In this document: one piece after another, positions 41,696 to 50,340 of the stretch | How the letters are laid out: every line of letters starts with the position of its first letter | How positions within the stretch are numbered: the first letter of the stretch is position 1 | NCBI GenBank assembly: GCA_041746635.1 | Contig: JBGTGQ010000044.1 | Location: 54,912 to 118,911, forward strand | Direction of reading: 5' to 3' | Source: CAMASH01 sp041746635 | GTDB taxonomy: Bacteria; Verrucomicrobiota; Verrucomicrobiia; Chthoniobacterales; Terrimicrobiaceae | DNA length: 64,000 nucleotides | Notes under the pieces: generated by a model | Told to the model about the DNA's origin: nothing | Database searches by the model: none | Seen by the model: the letters and a program-made list of their open reading frames with translations, nothing else | Program-made: the position numbers and the translations under genes

Positions 41696-42774
41696 CAGTC
41701 CCCGAAGGAAATTTCCACCGCGCGGGCGGTTTGCACCATCTGGCCCTCGGGATCAACCCGGCGCAGGCGGTGCACAGCGTGCGAAATGGGCACGTCCAAA
41801 GTCTGATAATTCTGATAGCTCACCATGGTGCCGAATTTTCCCTCTTGGATAAGCTGGACGGCTTTCACGCCGAAGCGGGTGCCCAAAATGCGGTCGAGCG
41901 AAGTGGGCGCGCCGCCGCGTTGAAGGTGCCCGAGTATGCAAGTGCGCACTTCCTTTTCCGTGCGCGCGGCGACTTCCTTCCCGACCAAATCGCCCATGCC
42001 ACCCAGACGATGTTCGCCGCTGGCGGTGGAATGGCGCAACTGGCGGCCCTGCTTGGGACTGGCTCCCTCGGCCACCACGATCATGGTACTTTTGGCGCCT
42101 CCTGTTTCGCGGCGGTTCACTTCGGCGGCGATGCTGTCGAAGTCGAAGGGAATTTCGGGAATGAGGATGATGTCTGCCCCGCCGGAGAGCCCGCCGTAAA
42201 GGGCGATCCAGCCAGCGTGCCGACCCATCACCTCTAGCACCATCACGCGCTTGTGGCTGGTGGCGGTGGTGTGCAGGCGGTCCAGCGCATCGGCCACGCA
42301 GGCGACGGCGGAGTCGAAACCAAACGTCATGGCGGTGGCCTCGAGGTCGTTGTCAATCGTCTTGGGAACACCAATGACCGGCATGTCGTTCTCGTACAGT
42401 TGCAGCGCGGTCGAGAGCGATCCGTCGCCGCCGATGGCGATGAGGGCGGTGAGCCCGAGGTCGTAAAAAGTTTGTTTGGCCTTGGCGATAATGTCCGGAT
42501 CGATCATCGCCCGGTTCCCACTGCCCACCTTGGCAACAAAGTGGCCGCGGTTGGTCGTGCCGAGAATGGTCCCGCCGAGGTGCATGATGCCGGCGGTGTT
42601 CTTGCGGTCGAGCGTCATGTAATCACCCGGAGGCAGCAGCCCCTCAAAGCCATCGCGAAATCCGATGACCTCCCAGCCCAGTTTATCCGCCGCACGGCAG
42701 ACGCCCCGGATCACCGCATTGAGTCCAGGGCAATCGCCCCCGCTGGTCAGAACCCCGATGCGTGTCGTGCTCAT
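41695..42774 (-). CDS. pfkA: 6-phosphofructokinase
   Basis: A 359-residue PFKA-family enzyme phosphorylating fructose-6-phosphate. N-terminus RIGVLTSGGDCPGLNAVIRG; the nucleotide site IAIGGDGSLSTALQL; the substrate site PKTIDNDLEATAMTFGFDSAV; VMGRHAGWIALYGGL; and HLQRGGAPTSLDRILGTRFG near the end. GGDGS keeps the Gly typical of ATP-dependent enzymes, while PKTIDND has the Lys typical of PPi-dependent enzymes, a mixed pattern found in some group III PFKs. I prefer ATP as donor but cannot decide. The ATG at 42774 is the family start; 4 bp separate it from the dacA stop. Confidence 0.92.
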   Translation of the reverse strand: MSTTRIGVLTSGGDCPGLNAVIRGVCRAADKLGWEVIGFRDGFEGLLPPGDYMTLDRKNTAGIMHLGGTILGTTNRGHFVAKVGSGNRAMIDPDIIAKAKQTFYDLGLTALIAIGGDGSLSTALQLYENDMPVIGVPKTIDNDLEATAMTFGFDSAVACVADALDRLHTTATSHKRVMVLEVMGRHAGWIALYGGLSGGADIILIPEIPFDFDSIAAEVNRRETGGAKSTMIVVAEGASPKQGRQLRHSTASGEHRLGGMGDLVGKEVAARTEKEVRTCILGHLQRGGAPTSLDRILGTRFGVKAVQLIQEGKFGTMVSYQNYQTLDVPISHAVHRLRRVDPEGQMVQTARAVEISFGD

Positions 42775-42778
42775 GGTG

Positions 42779-43714
42779 TCAGAGAGTTTTGCCCGAATTG
42801 ACCTTGCGTCCTTCGGCCGCCCATTTGCCATAAAGACCCCAACCCTGGCGGATAAGGGCGGAGCCCTCGGGAAAACGATCCCGCGAACCGAGCAGAACCA
42901 CAATCACCCGGCGGGGGGTCACGAAAACTTTTTCGGCCTCACGCTTGACCTCGGGTTTTTGTTCGGCGGAGAGAATCAGGCAATCACCGGCGCGCGACGT
43001 GCGCCCGGTTTTCACGCCGTCGATGCCTTCCTGATCGAGCAATTCGTTGGTGTTCTGGAGTTCGACCGGCGTGTCCACCCCGGCGCGGAAAACGTGCACG
43101 ACACGGCTTTTCTGCGAAACGTAATAGGGAAAATCCGCCTCGCTGTAGGCATAGCGGGTGAGACGGGCCAGATCGGACGCCGTCGAGTAAGGCAGCGCGC
43201 CATCGGGGATGTTATCCAGGCCCGACGGGTTCAGGAACAAGGTACGTTTCATGCCCAGGGTGCGGGCGAGGGCATTCATGTGCGTGACGAAATTGCCAAT
43301 GGGATCGAGGCCCTGATTATTGGGCAGGCGCGAGCCGACGTGCTGGGCCAGGGCGGTGGCGGCGACATTGTCCGAGGCCATGAGGGCACAATAGAGAAGG
43401 TCGCGCAGGCTGACGGAATCGCCTTCCATCAGGCCGACGGGGTTGGCCCCGCTTGAACGCAAGGCCTGCGCGGTGATGGTGACCATCTGGCCGAGTTCCG
43501 CCTTGGTGAGCTGGGCCCAATCGAGCACAACCGTGGCCGTGGCAACCTTGGTCAGGCTGGCAACCTGGAGTTTCTCGTCGCGGGCACTGGAGGCGAGGAT
43601 GAAACCGGTCTGGTTATCCACCACGATATAGCTCTCCGCCGCCAGAGCAGTGGCGGCAGAGACCATGAGGAAGCCGGCCATGCGCCACCAGTGGATTTTC
43701 GAAAACAATTTCAC
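42779..43714 (-). CDS. D-alanyl-D-alanine carboxypeptidase (S11, DacA/PBP5-like)
   Basis: A 311-residue exported penicillin-binding protein trimming the terminal D-Ala of peptidoglycan stems. Signal peptide ends near ATALAAES. The three active-site motifs are intact: SLTK (Ser53-Lys56), SDN (114-116), KTG (235-237 in GVKTGRT). The family segment MNALARTLGMKRTLFLNPSG is also there. There is no obvious C-terminal amphipathic anchor or PBP5-type C-terminal domain, so it may be soluble in the periplasm. It precedes pfkA by 4 bp on the same strand. Confidence 0.92.
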   Translation of the reverse strand: MKLFSKIHWWRMAGFLMVSAATALAAESYIVVDNQTGFILASSARDEKLQVASLTKVATATVVLDWAQLTKAELGQMVTITAQALRSSGANPVGLMEGDSVSLRDLLYCALMASDNVAATALAQHVGSRLPNNQGLDPIGNFVTHMNALARTLGMKRTLFLNPSGLDNIPDGALPYSTASDLARLTRYAYSEADFPYYVSQKSRVVHVFRAGVDTPVELQNTNELLDQEGIDGVKTGRTSRAGDCLILSAEQKPEVKREAEKVFVTPRRVIVVLLGSRDRFPEGSALIRQGWGLYGKWAAEGRKVNSGKTL

Positions 43715-43737
43715 GGCGGCAGAGTAACCACGACCGG

Positions 43738-43968
43738 ATGGAGTTCAATGTCCTTTTCCAAAGGATCTGGCAGGTTTATCGTTCGCTGGCCACCTTTTCC
43801 CATGTCGCCCGTGAACTCGGCCGGCGCGGCATTGGCTTTCTTTGCGCCCGGGAATACCTCGCGAATGATCGCATCGGCCCGCAGCTCAAAGCGGCATTCG
43901 GCGGTTCCTACATCGCCAATGAGAAATCGGAGTTGTCCGCCGGCGGAGATTCGATTACCAAAACGTCC
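43738..43968 (+). other. In-frame extension upstream of mscL, possible gene remnant
   Basis: The frame of mscL is open from an ATG at 43738, adding 77 codons (QRIWQVYRSLATFSHVAREL, GIGFLCAREYLANDRIGPQL). MscL proteins start at MTILREFREF, so this part is not MscL. It might be a remnant of a separate short gene or a chance open frame; no family recognised. Confidence 0.3.
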
Positions 43969-44406
43969 ATGACCATTCTCAGGGAATTTCGGGAATTCGT
44001 CGTGCGTGGCAACGTGATTGATCTCGCCGTGGGTGTGATCATCGGCGCGTCGTTTGGCAGCATCGTTAAATCGCTGACCGACGACATTTTGATGCCCTTG
44101 ATCGGCAAGCTCTCCGGCGGCGTCGGGGGCCTGAATTTCAGCCAGTATTATATCCCGCTCGATGGAAAATTCGGCGTATATGAATCCCTCGATGTTGCCA
44201 AAAAAAGCACGGCCGTGATCGCTTACGGGTCCTTTGTCACCATCGTCATTCAGTTTGTCATCGTGGCGGCATGCGTCTTTGCCTTGGTCAAGGTGATCAA
44301 CCGCCTGAAGCGCGAGGAAGCGGCCAAGCCAGATCCCGCCCCGCCCAAATCCGAACTCCTGCTCACAGAAATCCGCGATCTGCTGAAAAAAGACCGCGCC
44401 TCCTGA
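43969..44406 (+). CDS. mscL: Large-conductance mechanosensitive channel
   Basis: A 145-residue MscL, the pentameric emergency valve for hypo-osmotic shock. The N-terminal amphipathic helix and TM1 are canonical: LREFREFVVRGNVIDLAVGV and IIGASFGSIVKSLTDDILMP. TM2 is VTIVIQFVIVAACVFALVKV. The C-terminal bundle helix ends LLLTEIRDLLKKD. ATG at 43969 is chosen from family agreement. This second mechanosensitive channel of the window lies 4 kb from the MscS-type gene. rseP follows 59 bp later. Confidence 0.95.
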   Translation: MTILREFREFVVRGNVIDLAVGVIIGASFGSIVKSLTDDILMPLIGKLSGGVGGLNFSQYYIPLDGKFGVYESLDVAKKSTAVIAYGSFVTIVIQFVIVAACVFALVKVINRLKREEAAKPDPAPPKSELLLTEIRDLLKKDRAS

Positions 44407-44465
44407 AGGGCAAACGCGGGAATTGATTTTTGCCGATTTGCGGCGAGACTATCCACCTCTCCGCC

Positions 44466-45905
44466 ATGATTTTCGACACGCTGAAATTTCTTTTTATCTG
44501 CCTCGAGGTTGTTCTGCTCTTCAACCTTCTCATCATTGTGCACGAATTAGGGCATTTTCTGGCGGCGCGCTGGAGAGGGTTGGTGGTGGAAAAATTCGCC
44601 ATCTGGTTCGGCAAGCCGATCTGGAGCAAGACCATCGGCGGGGTCGAATACCGCCTTGGCAGCATCCCGGCCGGCGGCTACGTCGCCATTCCCCAACTTG
44701 CCCCCATGGAAGTCCTCGAGGGACCGGTCGAACACGACCGCGCCCAGCTTCCTCCGGTCAAACCGCTGGACAAAATCATTGTGGCCGCCGCCGGCCCCTT
44801 GTTCAGCTTCGGCCTGGCCATTATTTTCTCGGTTTTGGTCTGGGTGATTGGCAAGCCGGCCAGCCAGGCGGATGCTTCGACCGTGGTCGGTTACGTGCTG
44901 GCAGATGGTCCCGCCGCCAAAGCCGGCATCCAACAAGGCGACCGGATCGTCTCGGTGGACGGACATCCCGTGACGCGTTTCTCCCCCATGGGCAAGGCGC
45001 GCGAGAGCATCATCTGGAACATCGCCCGCAGCGAAACGCCAGTCATCCCGATCGAAATCGAACGCGACGGAAAAACCCAAACCCTCCAAGTAGAACCTGT
45101 TGCCCCCGATCGCGAAGGCCTCGGCCGCCGCAACCTCAAACAGATCCTGATCATGCCCGCCCAGACTCCGCGCATCGCCCGCGTGGTCAAGGATGGCCCT
45201 GCGTCCGAAGCTGGCTTGCAATCGCAGGATCTGGTTCTCAGCGTTAACGGGAAGACCCTCTACTACGGAGGCGAGCTCGCCGACGTGTTGAATATGAATG
45301 GCACGGCCCCGGTGGTGCTCACCATTCAGCGCGGTGACAAGACCTTCGATGTCACGGTCACACCCCGCGTGCCCGAGGTCGGAAAAAAGGTCGCCCGCAT
45401 TGGCATCGAATGGGATGAACGCGGGGCCATGACCATTGCCCATCCCACGCCGTGGGAGCAGATCACCGGCAGCGTCAACACCATCTTCGAGACCATTGCC
45501 GCCATCACCTCGCCGAAATCCGGCATCACCCTCCAACACCTCAGCGGACCCGTGGGGATCATGAACCTGTACTATAAGCTTTTTGAAAGCCCGGACGGCT
45601 GGCGGCTGGCCCTTTGGTTCAGTGTGGTGCTCAACGTGAACCTCGCGCTGATGAACCTTCTGCCCATCCCCGTGCTCGACGGCGGTCACATCACCCTCGC
45701 CATCGTCGAGGGCATCCGCCGCCGGCCCATCAACGTTCGCGTGTTGGAAATTGTGCAGTCCGCCTGTGCCATCCTCATCATCGGGTTCATGCTTTACGTC
45801 ACCTTCTACGACGTGCTCGACCTCCCTTGGAAACAATCAGCGGCCAAGGAGGTGGTGGAGGAAATGAAATTCACGCCCTCGCCCAGTCCGGGCCAGCAGC
45901 CGTGA
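44466..45905 (+). CDS. rseP: RseP-like site-2 zinc metalloprotease
   Basis: A 479-residue intramembrane protease. The zinc site HELGH (His26, Glu27, His30) lies in the first membrane helix, the third ligand Asp in LDGGHI near the C-terminus. Between them are two PDZ domains (VVGYVLADGPAAKAGIQQGD and IARVVKDGPASEAGLQSQDL). NLLPIPVLDGGHITLAIVEG is the family signature. RseP cleaves anti-sigma factors and remnant signal peptides. The ATG at 44466 gives the normal N-terminus. Its TGA overlaps the GTG of ispG by 4 bp, and this linkage to an isoprenoid gene is common in bacteria. Confidence 0.94.
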   Translation: MIFDTLKFLFICLEVVLLFNLLIIVHELGHFLAARWRGLVVEKFAIWFGKPIWSKTIGGVEYRLGSIPAGGYVAIPQLAPMEVLEGPVEHDRAQLPPVKPLDKIIVAAAGPLFSFGLAIIFSVLVWVIGKPASQADASTVVGYVLADGPAAKAGIQQGDRIVSVDGHPVTRFSPMGKARESIIWNIARSETPVIPIEIERDGKTQTLQVEPVAPDREGLGRRNLKQILIMPAQTPRIARVVKDGPASEAGLQSQDLVLSVNGKTLYYGGELADVLNMNGTAPVVLTIQRGDKTFDVTVTPRVPEVGKKVARIGIEWDERGAMTIAHPTPWEQITGSVNTIFETIAAITSPKSGITLQHLSGPVGIMNLYYKLFESPDGWRLALWFSVVLNVNLALMNLLPIPVLDGGHITLAIVEGIRRRPINVRVLEIVQSACAILIIGFMLYVTFYDVLDLPWKQSAAKEVVEEMKFTPSPSPGQQP

Positions 45906-47764
45906 GCGGGAGCCTTTCCCACTGCCCGGTTTTTTATTCGAATTCCCGCCGACCCACCCGGGAGGTGATGGTCGGTTCGGTTGGTGTCGGCGGCTCCCAC
46001 CCCATCCGGGTGCAGTCCATGATCACCTGCGACACGATGGACACCGCGCAATCGATCCGGCAAACACTGGACCTTGTGGCCGTGGGTTGCGAGATCGTCC
46101 GCATCACCGCGCCCACGGTGAAGGACGCCGCCAACCTCGAACACATCGTTCGCGGCCTGCGCGAGCAGGGCTGCAATGTCCCCATCGTAGCCGACATCCA
46201 TTTCAAGCCCGAAGCCGCCCTGGAAGCCGCCCGGTGGGTGGAAAAAGTGCGGGTGAATCCCGGCAACTACGCCGACTCGAAAAAATTCAAGATCGTCGAA
46301 TACACGGACGCCCAGTATGCCGCCGAACTGGAGCGCATCCGCGAACGCTTCACCCCGTTGGTGCTTTTCTGCAAAGAGCACGGACGGGCCCTTCGCATCG
46401 GGACCAACCACGGCAGCCTGAGCGATCGCATCATGAACCGTTACGGCGACACTCCGCTCGGCATGGTCGAGAGCGCGCTGGAGTTCGCCCGCATCGCCCG
46501 CGACCTCGGGTTTCATGACTTCATTTTTTCCATGAAGGCCAGTAACCCCAAGGTCATGATCGCCGCCTACCGGCTGCTTGTTGCCCGGCTCGACGAATTG
46601 GCGAAAGCTGAAACCAATTCTTTTCAGCCTTCAGCTTTCATCCTTCAGCCTTCCTCCTGGTCCTACCCGCTCCATCTCGGCGTGACCGAGGCTGGCGACG
46701 GCGAGGATGGCCGGATCAAAAGCGCCATCGGTATCGGCAGCCTGCTGGCTGATGGCATCGGTGACACCATCCGCGTTTCCCTCACGGAAGACAGCGTGCA
46801 CGAAATACCGGTGGCCCGGGCACTGGTCGATTTCCGATCCGTTCAATCCGCGATCCGCAATCCGCGATCCGCAGTTCCCTTTACTCCGTTTTCCTACCAA
46901 CGTCGCGCATCCCACACGATCGAACGCGACGGCGTCCAACTCGGCGGCGGGGACCTCGTGCGCGTCGTCGTGCGCCAGGCCACCCGCGACAAAGTTGCCC
47001 ACAAGCTCGACCGCATGGGCGATTACCAGCCGGAAATCGTTTATGAAAATTCCGGCGTGATCGAAATCGATCCGCGTAACGATGCGCAGATCGACGCCAT
47101 CAACTCGGATCCTCGGGATCAACTTGTCACCATCGCTGACGAACTGGATCTCCCGGTCATCGCGGCCTATCGCCTGTTGGCATCCAAACTCGAACCGCGT
47201 CATCCGATCTTGCTCAAGGACACCCTTGATCACTCGAAAGTCGAAAATCGAGATTCGCAATTTCTCGAAACCTTGCTCCAAGCCTCGACCAACATCGGCT
47301 CGCTGCTTTGCGATGGCATTGGCGACGCCGTGCTCATCCAGGGCGAGCCCGCCCCCGGTCAGTCCCTGCGTCTGGCCTATAACATTCTCCAAGCTGCCGG
47401 CACGCGCATCTTCAAAACCGATTACGTCGCCTGTCCAAGTTGCGGCCGCACCCTCTTCAATCTCCAAAGCACCACCGCCCGGATCAAGGCGGCCACCGCG
47501 CACCTCAAAGGCGTGAAAATTGCCATCATGGGCTGCATCGTCAACGGCCCGGGTGAGATGGCCGACGCCGATTTTGGCTATGTAGGCGGAGCCCCGGGCA
47601 AAATTAACCTCTACGTCGGCAAGACCGCCGTGAAGTTCAACATCCCCGAAGCCGAGGCCGTGGAACGTCTCCAGGATTTGATTCGCGAGCACGGCAAATG
47701 GGTGGAGGCACCCGCCGCTCCCGCTCTGGTTGAATGCCGGGATGATCCCGCTGCTGTTTCCTGA
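45902..47764 (+). CDS. ispG: 4-hydroxy-3-methylbut-2-en-1-yl diphosphate synthase, long form
   Basis: Catalyses the penultimate MEP-pathway step with a [4Fe-4S] cluster. The GTG start gives YSNSRRPTREVMVGSVGVGG, the normal N-terminus, then VQSMITCDTMDT, VPIVADIHFKPEAAL and VRVNPGNYAD. Cluster Cys are in VACPSCGRTLFNL and MGCIVNGPGEMADADFGY. At 620 residues it is the three-domain form with the central A* insert as in plants, Chlamydia and PVC bacteria. Three unusual peptides look like repeat insertions: FQPSAFILQPSS (46622-46657), SVQSAIRNPRSAVP (about 46838-46880) and SKVENRDSQF (about 47233-47262). They interrupt otherwise conserved stretches and should be surface loops. Confidence 0.94.
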   Translation: MSGSLSHCPVFYSNSRRPTREVMVGSVGVGGSHPIRVQSMITCDTMDTAQSIRQTLDLVAVGCEIVRITAPTVKDAANLEHIVRGLREQGCNVPIVADIHFKPEAALEAARWVEKVRVNPGNYADSKKFKIVEYTDAQYAAELERIRERFTPLVLFCKEHGRALRIGTNHGSLSDRIMNRYGDTPLGMVESALEFARIARDLGFHDFIFSMKASNPKVMIAAYRLLVARLDELAKAETNSFQPSAFILQPSSWSYPLHLGVTEAGDGEDGRIKSAIGIGSLLADGIGDTIRVSLTEDSVHEIPVARALVDFRSVQSAIRNPRSAVPFTPFSYQRRASHTIERDGVQLGGGDLVRVVVRQATRDKVAHKLDRMGDYQPEIVYENSGVIEIDPRNDAQIDAINSDPRDQLVTIADELDLPVIAAYRLLASKLEPRHPILLKDTLDHSKVENRDSQFLETLLQASTNIGSLLCDGIGDAVLIQGEPAPGQSLRLAYNILQAAGTRIFKTDYVACPSCGRTLFNLQSTTARIKAATAHLKGVKIAIMGCIVNGPGEMADADFGYVGGAPGKINLYVGKTAVKFNIPEAEAVERLQDLIREHGKWVEAPAAPALVECRDDPAAVS

Positions 47765-47900
47765 AAGTGGCGCATGTTTCCAACTTGCATCGAATCCCAA
47801 TGGCAAGCTGGAAGCTTACCCCACCGCATAGGCTGCTGTGATCGACCACCCGCGGAAAATTCTTCTCGCGGCATCGGAGCCTCAATGCTAGGTATCTGCC

Positions 47901-48320
47901 ATGAAGCCGCTCGCGAACGTCCTCACCCTCCTGGCCTTGGCGCTCTCCCTCATTTCCTGTTCCCTCCAGGAAAAATACGACGCTAACGAAGCCTCCGCGA
48001 CCGCCTACCTCCAAGAAAAGAAGACCGCCCCCGCCGCGATGAACATCGAGGGGCTCTGGTATTCGCCCACATGGGGCATCGTGATCATCAATCAGGAACC
48101 CGGCGGCAAACTCACCGGCCTCTGCCGCGAATATCTGCACATCAAGGGCGTTGTCAGCGGCAAGCGGGCTTATCTCACCTTGGTGGATGACAGTTGGGTG
48201 GAATACACGGTGGAGCTCAAGCGCACCGCCTGGGACACGCTCGTAGGACATTATTCTGCGGAAATTCCCTTCTCTGAATCCGATCAGCATGAGATCACCC
48301 TCACGCGCATCGTGGACTAA
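47901..48320 (+). CDS. Predicted lipoprotein
   Basis: A 139-residue lipoprotein (signal peptide MKPLANVLTLLALALSLISC, lipobox LISC). The mature part, about 120 residues, has IEGLWYSPTWGIVIINQEPG, then GVVSGKRAYLTLVDDSWVEY and TLVGHYSAEIPF, probably a small beta-barrel. The next gene (48336-48749) shows the same order: W-x-S-x-x-WG, GVVSGKKAYL, WxxY, LIGYYSxSIP. The two are tandem paralogues. No family recognised. A 136-bp gap separates it from ispG. Confidence 0.75.
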   Translation: MKPLANVLTLLALALSLISCSLQEKYDANEASATAYLQEKKTAPAAMNIEGLWYSPTWGIVIINQEPGGKLTGLCREYLHIKGVVSGKRAYLTLVDDSWVEYTVELKRTAWDTLVGHYSAEIPFSESDQHEITLTRIVD

Positions 48321-48335
48321 TCGGAGTAGCCGGGT

Positions 48336-48749
48336 TTGAAAAATCGTTTGCTTTGCGCCCTCGTCGCTTCGGTCTTGCTGGCCGGTTGCGCCGAAATTCA
48401 GCAGTTCACCCAGGAGCGGTACTCCCGCAATAACGACACCGGCCGCGCCTGGCTATCCGACCAGATGCTGCCGGCGGAAATGGACCTCACGGGAACATGG
48501 AAATCCGCCGACTGGGGCGATGCCTTCTTTGCCCAAAACGACCGCACCGCACGTGGCCATCTGGGCGATTACCCCGTCGAAGGCGTGGTCAGTGGAAAAA
48601 AAGCCTACCTCCTCGCCAGCGAGAATGGCTGGCACTACTACAGCGTCATCCTGGAAATGCCCGCTCCGAATATCCTCATCGGCTATTACTCGCGCTCGAT
48701 CCCCTACACCTCCGGCAGTCGTCGCGATATCCGCTTGGACCGCCAGTAA
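48336..48749 (+). CDS. Predicted lipoprotein, paralogue of the preceding gene
   Basis: A 137-residue lipoprotein with TTG start (MKNRLLCALVASVLLAGC, lipobox LAGC), preceded by GGAG about 10 bp upstream. The mature part shares DLTGTWKSADWGDAFFAQ, EGVVSGKKAYLLASENGWHY and NILIGYYSRSIPY with the upstream lipoprotein, so a tandem duplication followed by divergence is likely. It lies 15 bp after that gene; one operon. Function unknown. Confidence 0.75.
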   Translation: MKNRLLCALVASVLLAGCAEIQQFTQERYSRNNDTGRAWLSDQMLPAEMDLTGTWKSADWGDAFFAQNDRTARGHLGDYPVEGVVSGKKAYLLASENGWHYYSVILEMPAPNILIGYYSRSIPYTSGSRRDIRLDRQ

Positions 48750-48758
48750 GCGGCGGAC

Positions 48759-49250
48759 TCAGGGACTCTTCCACTCGAGCGCAGCCATTTTTCCGAGAGC
48801 CTGCCCCAGGCCACCTTCCCGCAACCACTCTTTGGCCGAGGCATCGCCCCGCAGCCAGGCGTCCCAGAACGCCGTGCTGGCTAGACAGATCAACCGCTGA
48901 AATTCCGGGTTCTGCGCCGCGCTAGCCGACTCGAGCAGTCGGGAACCGGTCAGCGAATCGGCAAAAGTCATGTGATCAGCGCCTTGGAAAATGATGAGCC
49001 CGGTTTCCGCATGGTTCAAGCCGTCGAACAACCGGCGGCGTTCCGCCGCTTTGGTCTCGCCGATCGGACTGTCGTCCAGCGTGCCGGTCATGTGAAGCAG
49101 GGGAATGGTGATGCCCTCGAAGGGATTTCCACCCCTGTGCAAAGGCGGGTTGGGCGCGCTCATTTGCAGGCCGGCGGTGATGCGCGGGTCGGCCATGGAT
49201 TTTCCGCCCGGCCCGAGGGTCTGTCCCGCCATGACCATGGTGAGAACTCC
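48759..49250 (-). pseudogene. Alpha/beta-hydrolase (dienelactone-hydrolase-like), C-terminal remnant
   Basis: The frame encodes GVLTMVMAGQTLG, then ADPRITAGLQMSAPNPP, IPLLHMTGTLDDSPIG and FQGADHMTFADSLTG: the part of an exported alpha/beta-hydrolase after the nucleophile elbow, with the acid Asp and the His of the triad. The first ~150 codons, including the nucleophile Ser motif, are missing. At about 49240-49255 the sequence joins directly to the end of the AlkD-like gene in another frame. An ATG upstream in this frame lies in that other gene and is unlikely to be used. Confidence 0.6.
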
Positions 49251-50340
49251 CGAGCAAGAATCCTCCCTCGGCCAGCACCTCTCCATTCACCAGCACGTCA
49301 ACCCGATGAAGGCCGGCGTTGTGTTTGCGGGTGGTGAAATCCCGGACGACCTGGCTTTTTATCAGAGTCACTGTTTCGCCGGGCTCGAGGCACAGTTCCT
49401 TCCACTTGAAAACCTTGGCCGACGATCCGCCGGATTTTTTTACGTAATGAATGGCGTAATCCACGACGAGTTTCTGGGCGGTGCCTGCGGTCGAAACAAA
49501 CGCGAGGGAAAAAACCACGCGTTCACCAAGCTGAACGCGTGGCGGCCTGATCTTGAAATCCTGGATTCGCACCTCCGCAGTGTGCCCTGCTCCGATAACC
49601 GCAAGCGCACGACGGTCTCCCGCTTTGATCAAGCTGCGCAGGGCGTGTTTCGCGATCCAAGCGGTGTGGACACTCTCCAAATCCCACCGCTCGATCCGGT
49701 CCAGCACCCAAGCCGGGTGATCCTTCGTGATGTCGTTGAGATGATTCGCCACCGACTTGCGCACATAAAGGCTGGAATCGGATTTCAGGTTTTCCAGAAT
49801 CTGCACCGTCGGGGAAGGATCGGCCACCAGCGCGTCCAACCGAAACGACCACGGCAGCCGGGGACGGCAGCCTTCGCTGGCAAGACGGCGCACGTCTTCA
49901 CTTTCGTCGTGGGACCACCTTTCCATCACCTTGAGCGTGCGGCGAAGATCCTGCCGCAAAAAGGGACGAATGCCGAATTCCGAGGAACCGAAGGACGTAA
50001 AAAACTTCAAAGCGTCTAGGGAGAGATCAAAATCTCTTAGCCCATAGAGCCCGACGAAATCCGGCAGGAAAAGCGAAACAAACCCCCGTTCCGTGCGAGG
50101 CGCGAGCTTGCGCAAAATCGCCACCGCCCTGGCGTAGTCCGGCGGCAGCGTGGCGCGGAGCCCTTCCGTGACCCGGCGCAATCGCTGCAGCAGGTTGAGT
50201 TCGTCAAGCCCGGGCAGGGTCAGCGCGAGGAATTTTTTCTGATCAAACCGCGGGTAAACCGCTGCGGTGTCTTTTGCAATCCGCCGGAAACGCGCCGCGT
50301 TGAACATTTCCTTGAGCGCGGGGTATTCGGATTCAGCCAT
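48976..50340 (-). CDS. AlkD-like DNA alkylation repair protein with replaced C-terminal end
   Basis: Residues 1 to about 363 form an AlkC/AlkD-type HEAT-repeat protein: FNAARFRRIAKDTAAVYPRF, FVGLYGLRDFDLSLDALKFF, MERWSHDESEDVRRLASEG, SLYVRKSVANHLNDITKDHP, VHTAWIAKHALRSLIKAGD. Such enzymes remove alkylated purines; a C-terminal Ig-like beta domain (VVFSLAFVSTAGTAQKLVVD, HRVDVLVNGEVLAEGGFLL) is present here. After that point (about 49250) the frame reads 90 residues of out-of-frame hydrolase gene, so the natural last residues are lost. The repair domain looks intact and may work. The start overlaps the small membrane gene by 8 bp. Confidence 0.7.
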   Translation of the reverse strand: MAESEYPALKEMFNAARFRRIAKDTAAVYPRFDQKKFLALTLPGLDELNLLQRLRRVTEGLRATLPPDYARAVAILRKLAPRTERGFVSLFLPDFVGLYGLRDFDLSLDALKFFTSFGSSEFGIRPFLRQDLRRTLKVMERWSHDESEDVRRLASEGCRPRLPWSFRLDALVADPSPTVQILENLKSDSSLYVRKSVANHLNDITKDHPAWVLDRIERWDLESVHTAWIAKHALRSLIKAGDRRALAVIGAGHTAEVRIQDFKIRPPRVQLGERVVFSLAFVSTAGTAQKLVVDYAIHYVKKSGGSSAKVFKWKELCLEPGETVTLIKSQVVRDFTTRKHNAGLHRVDVLVNGEVLAEGGFLLGSSHHGHGGTDPRAGRKIHGRPAHHRRPANERAQPAFAQGWKSLRGHHHSPASHDRHAGRQSDRRDQSGGTPPVVRRLEPCGNRAHHFPRR

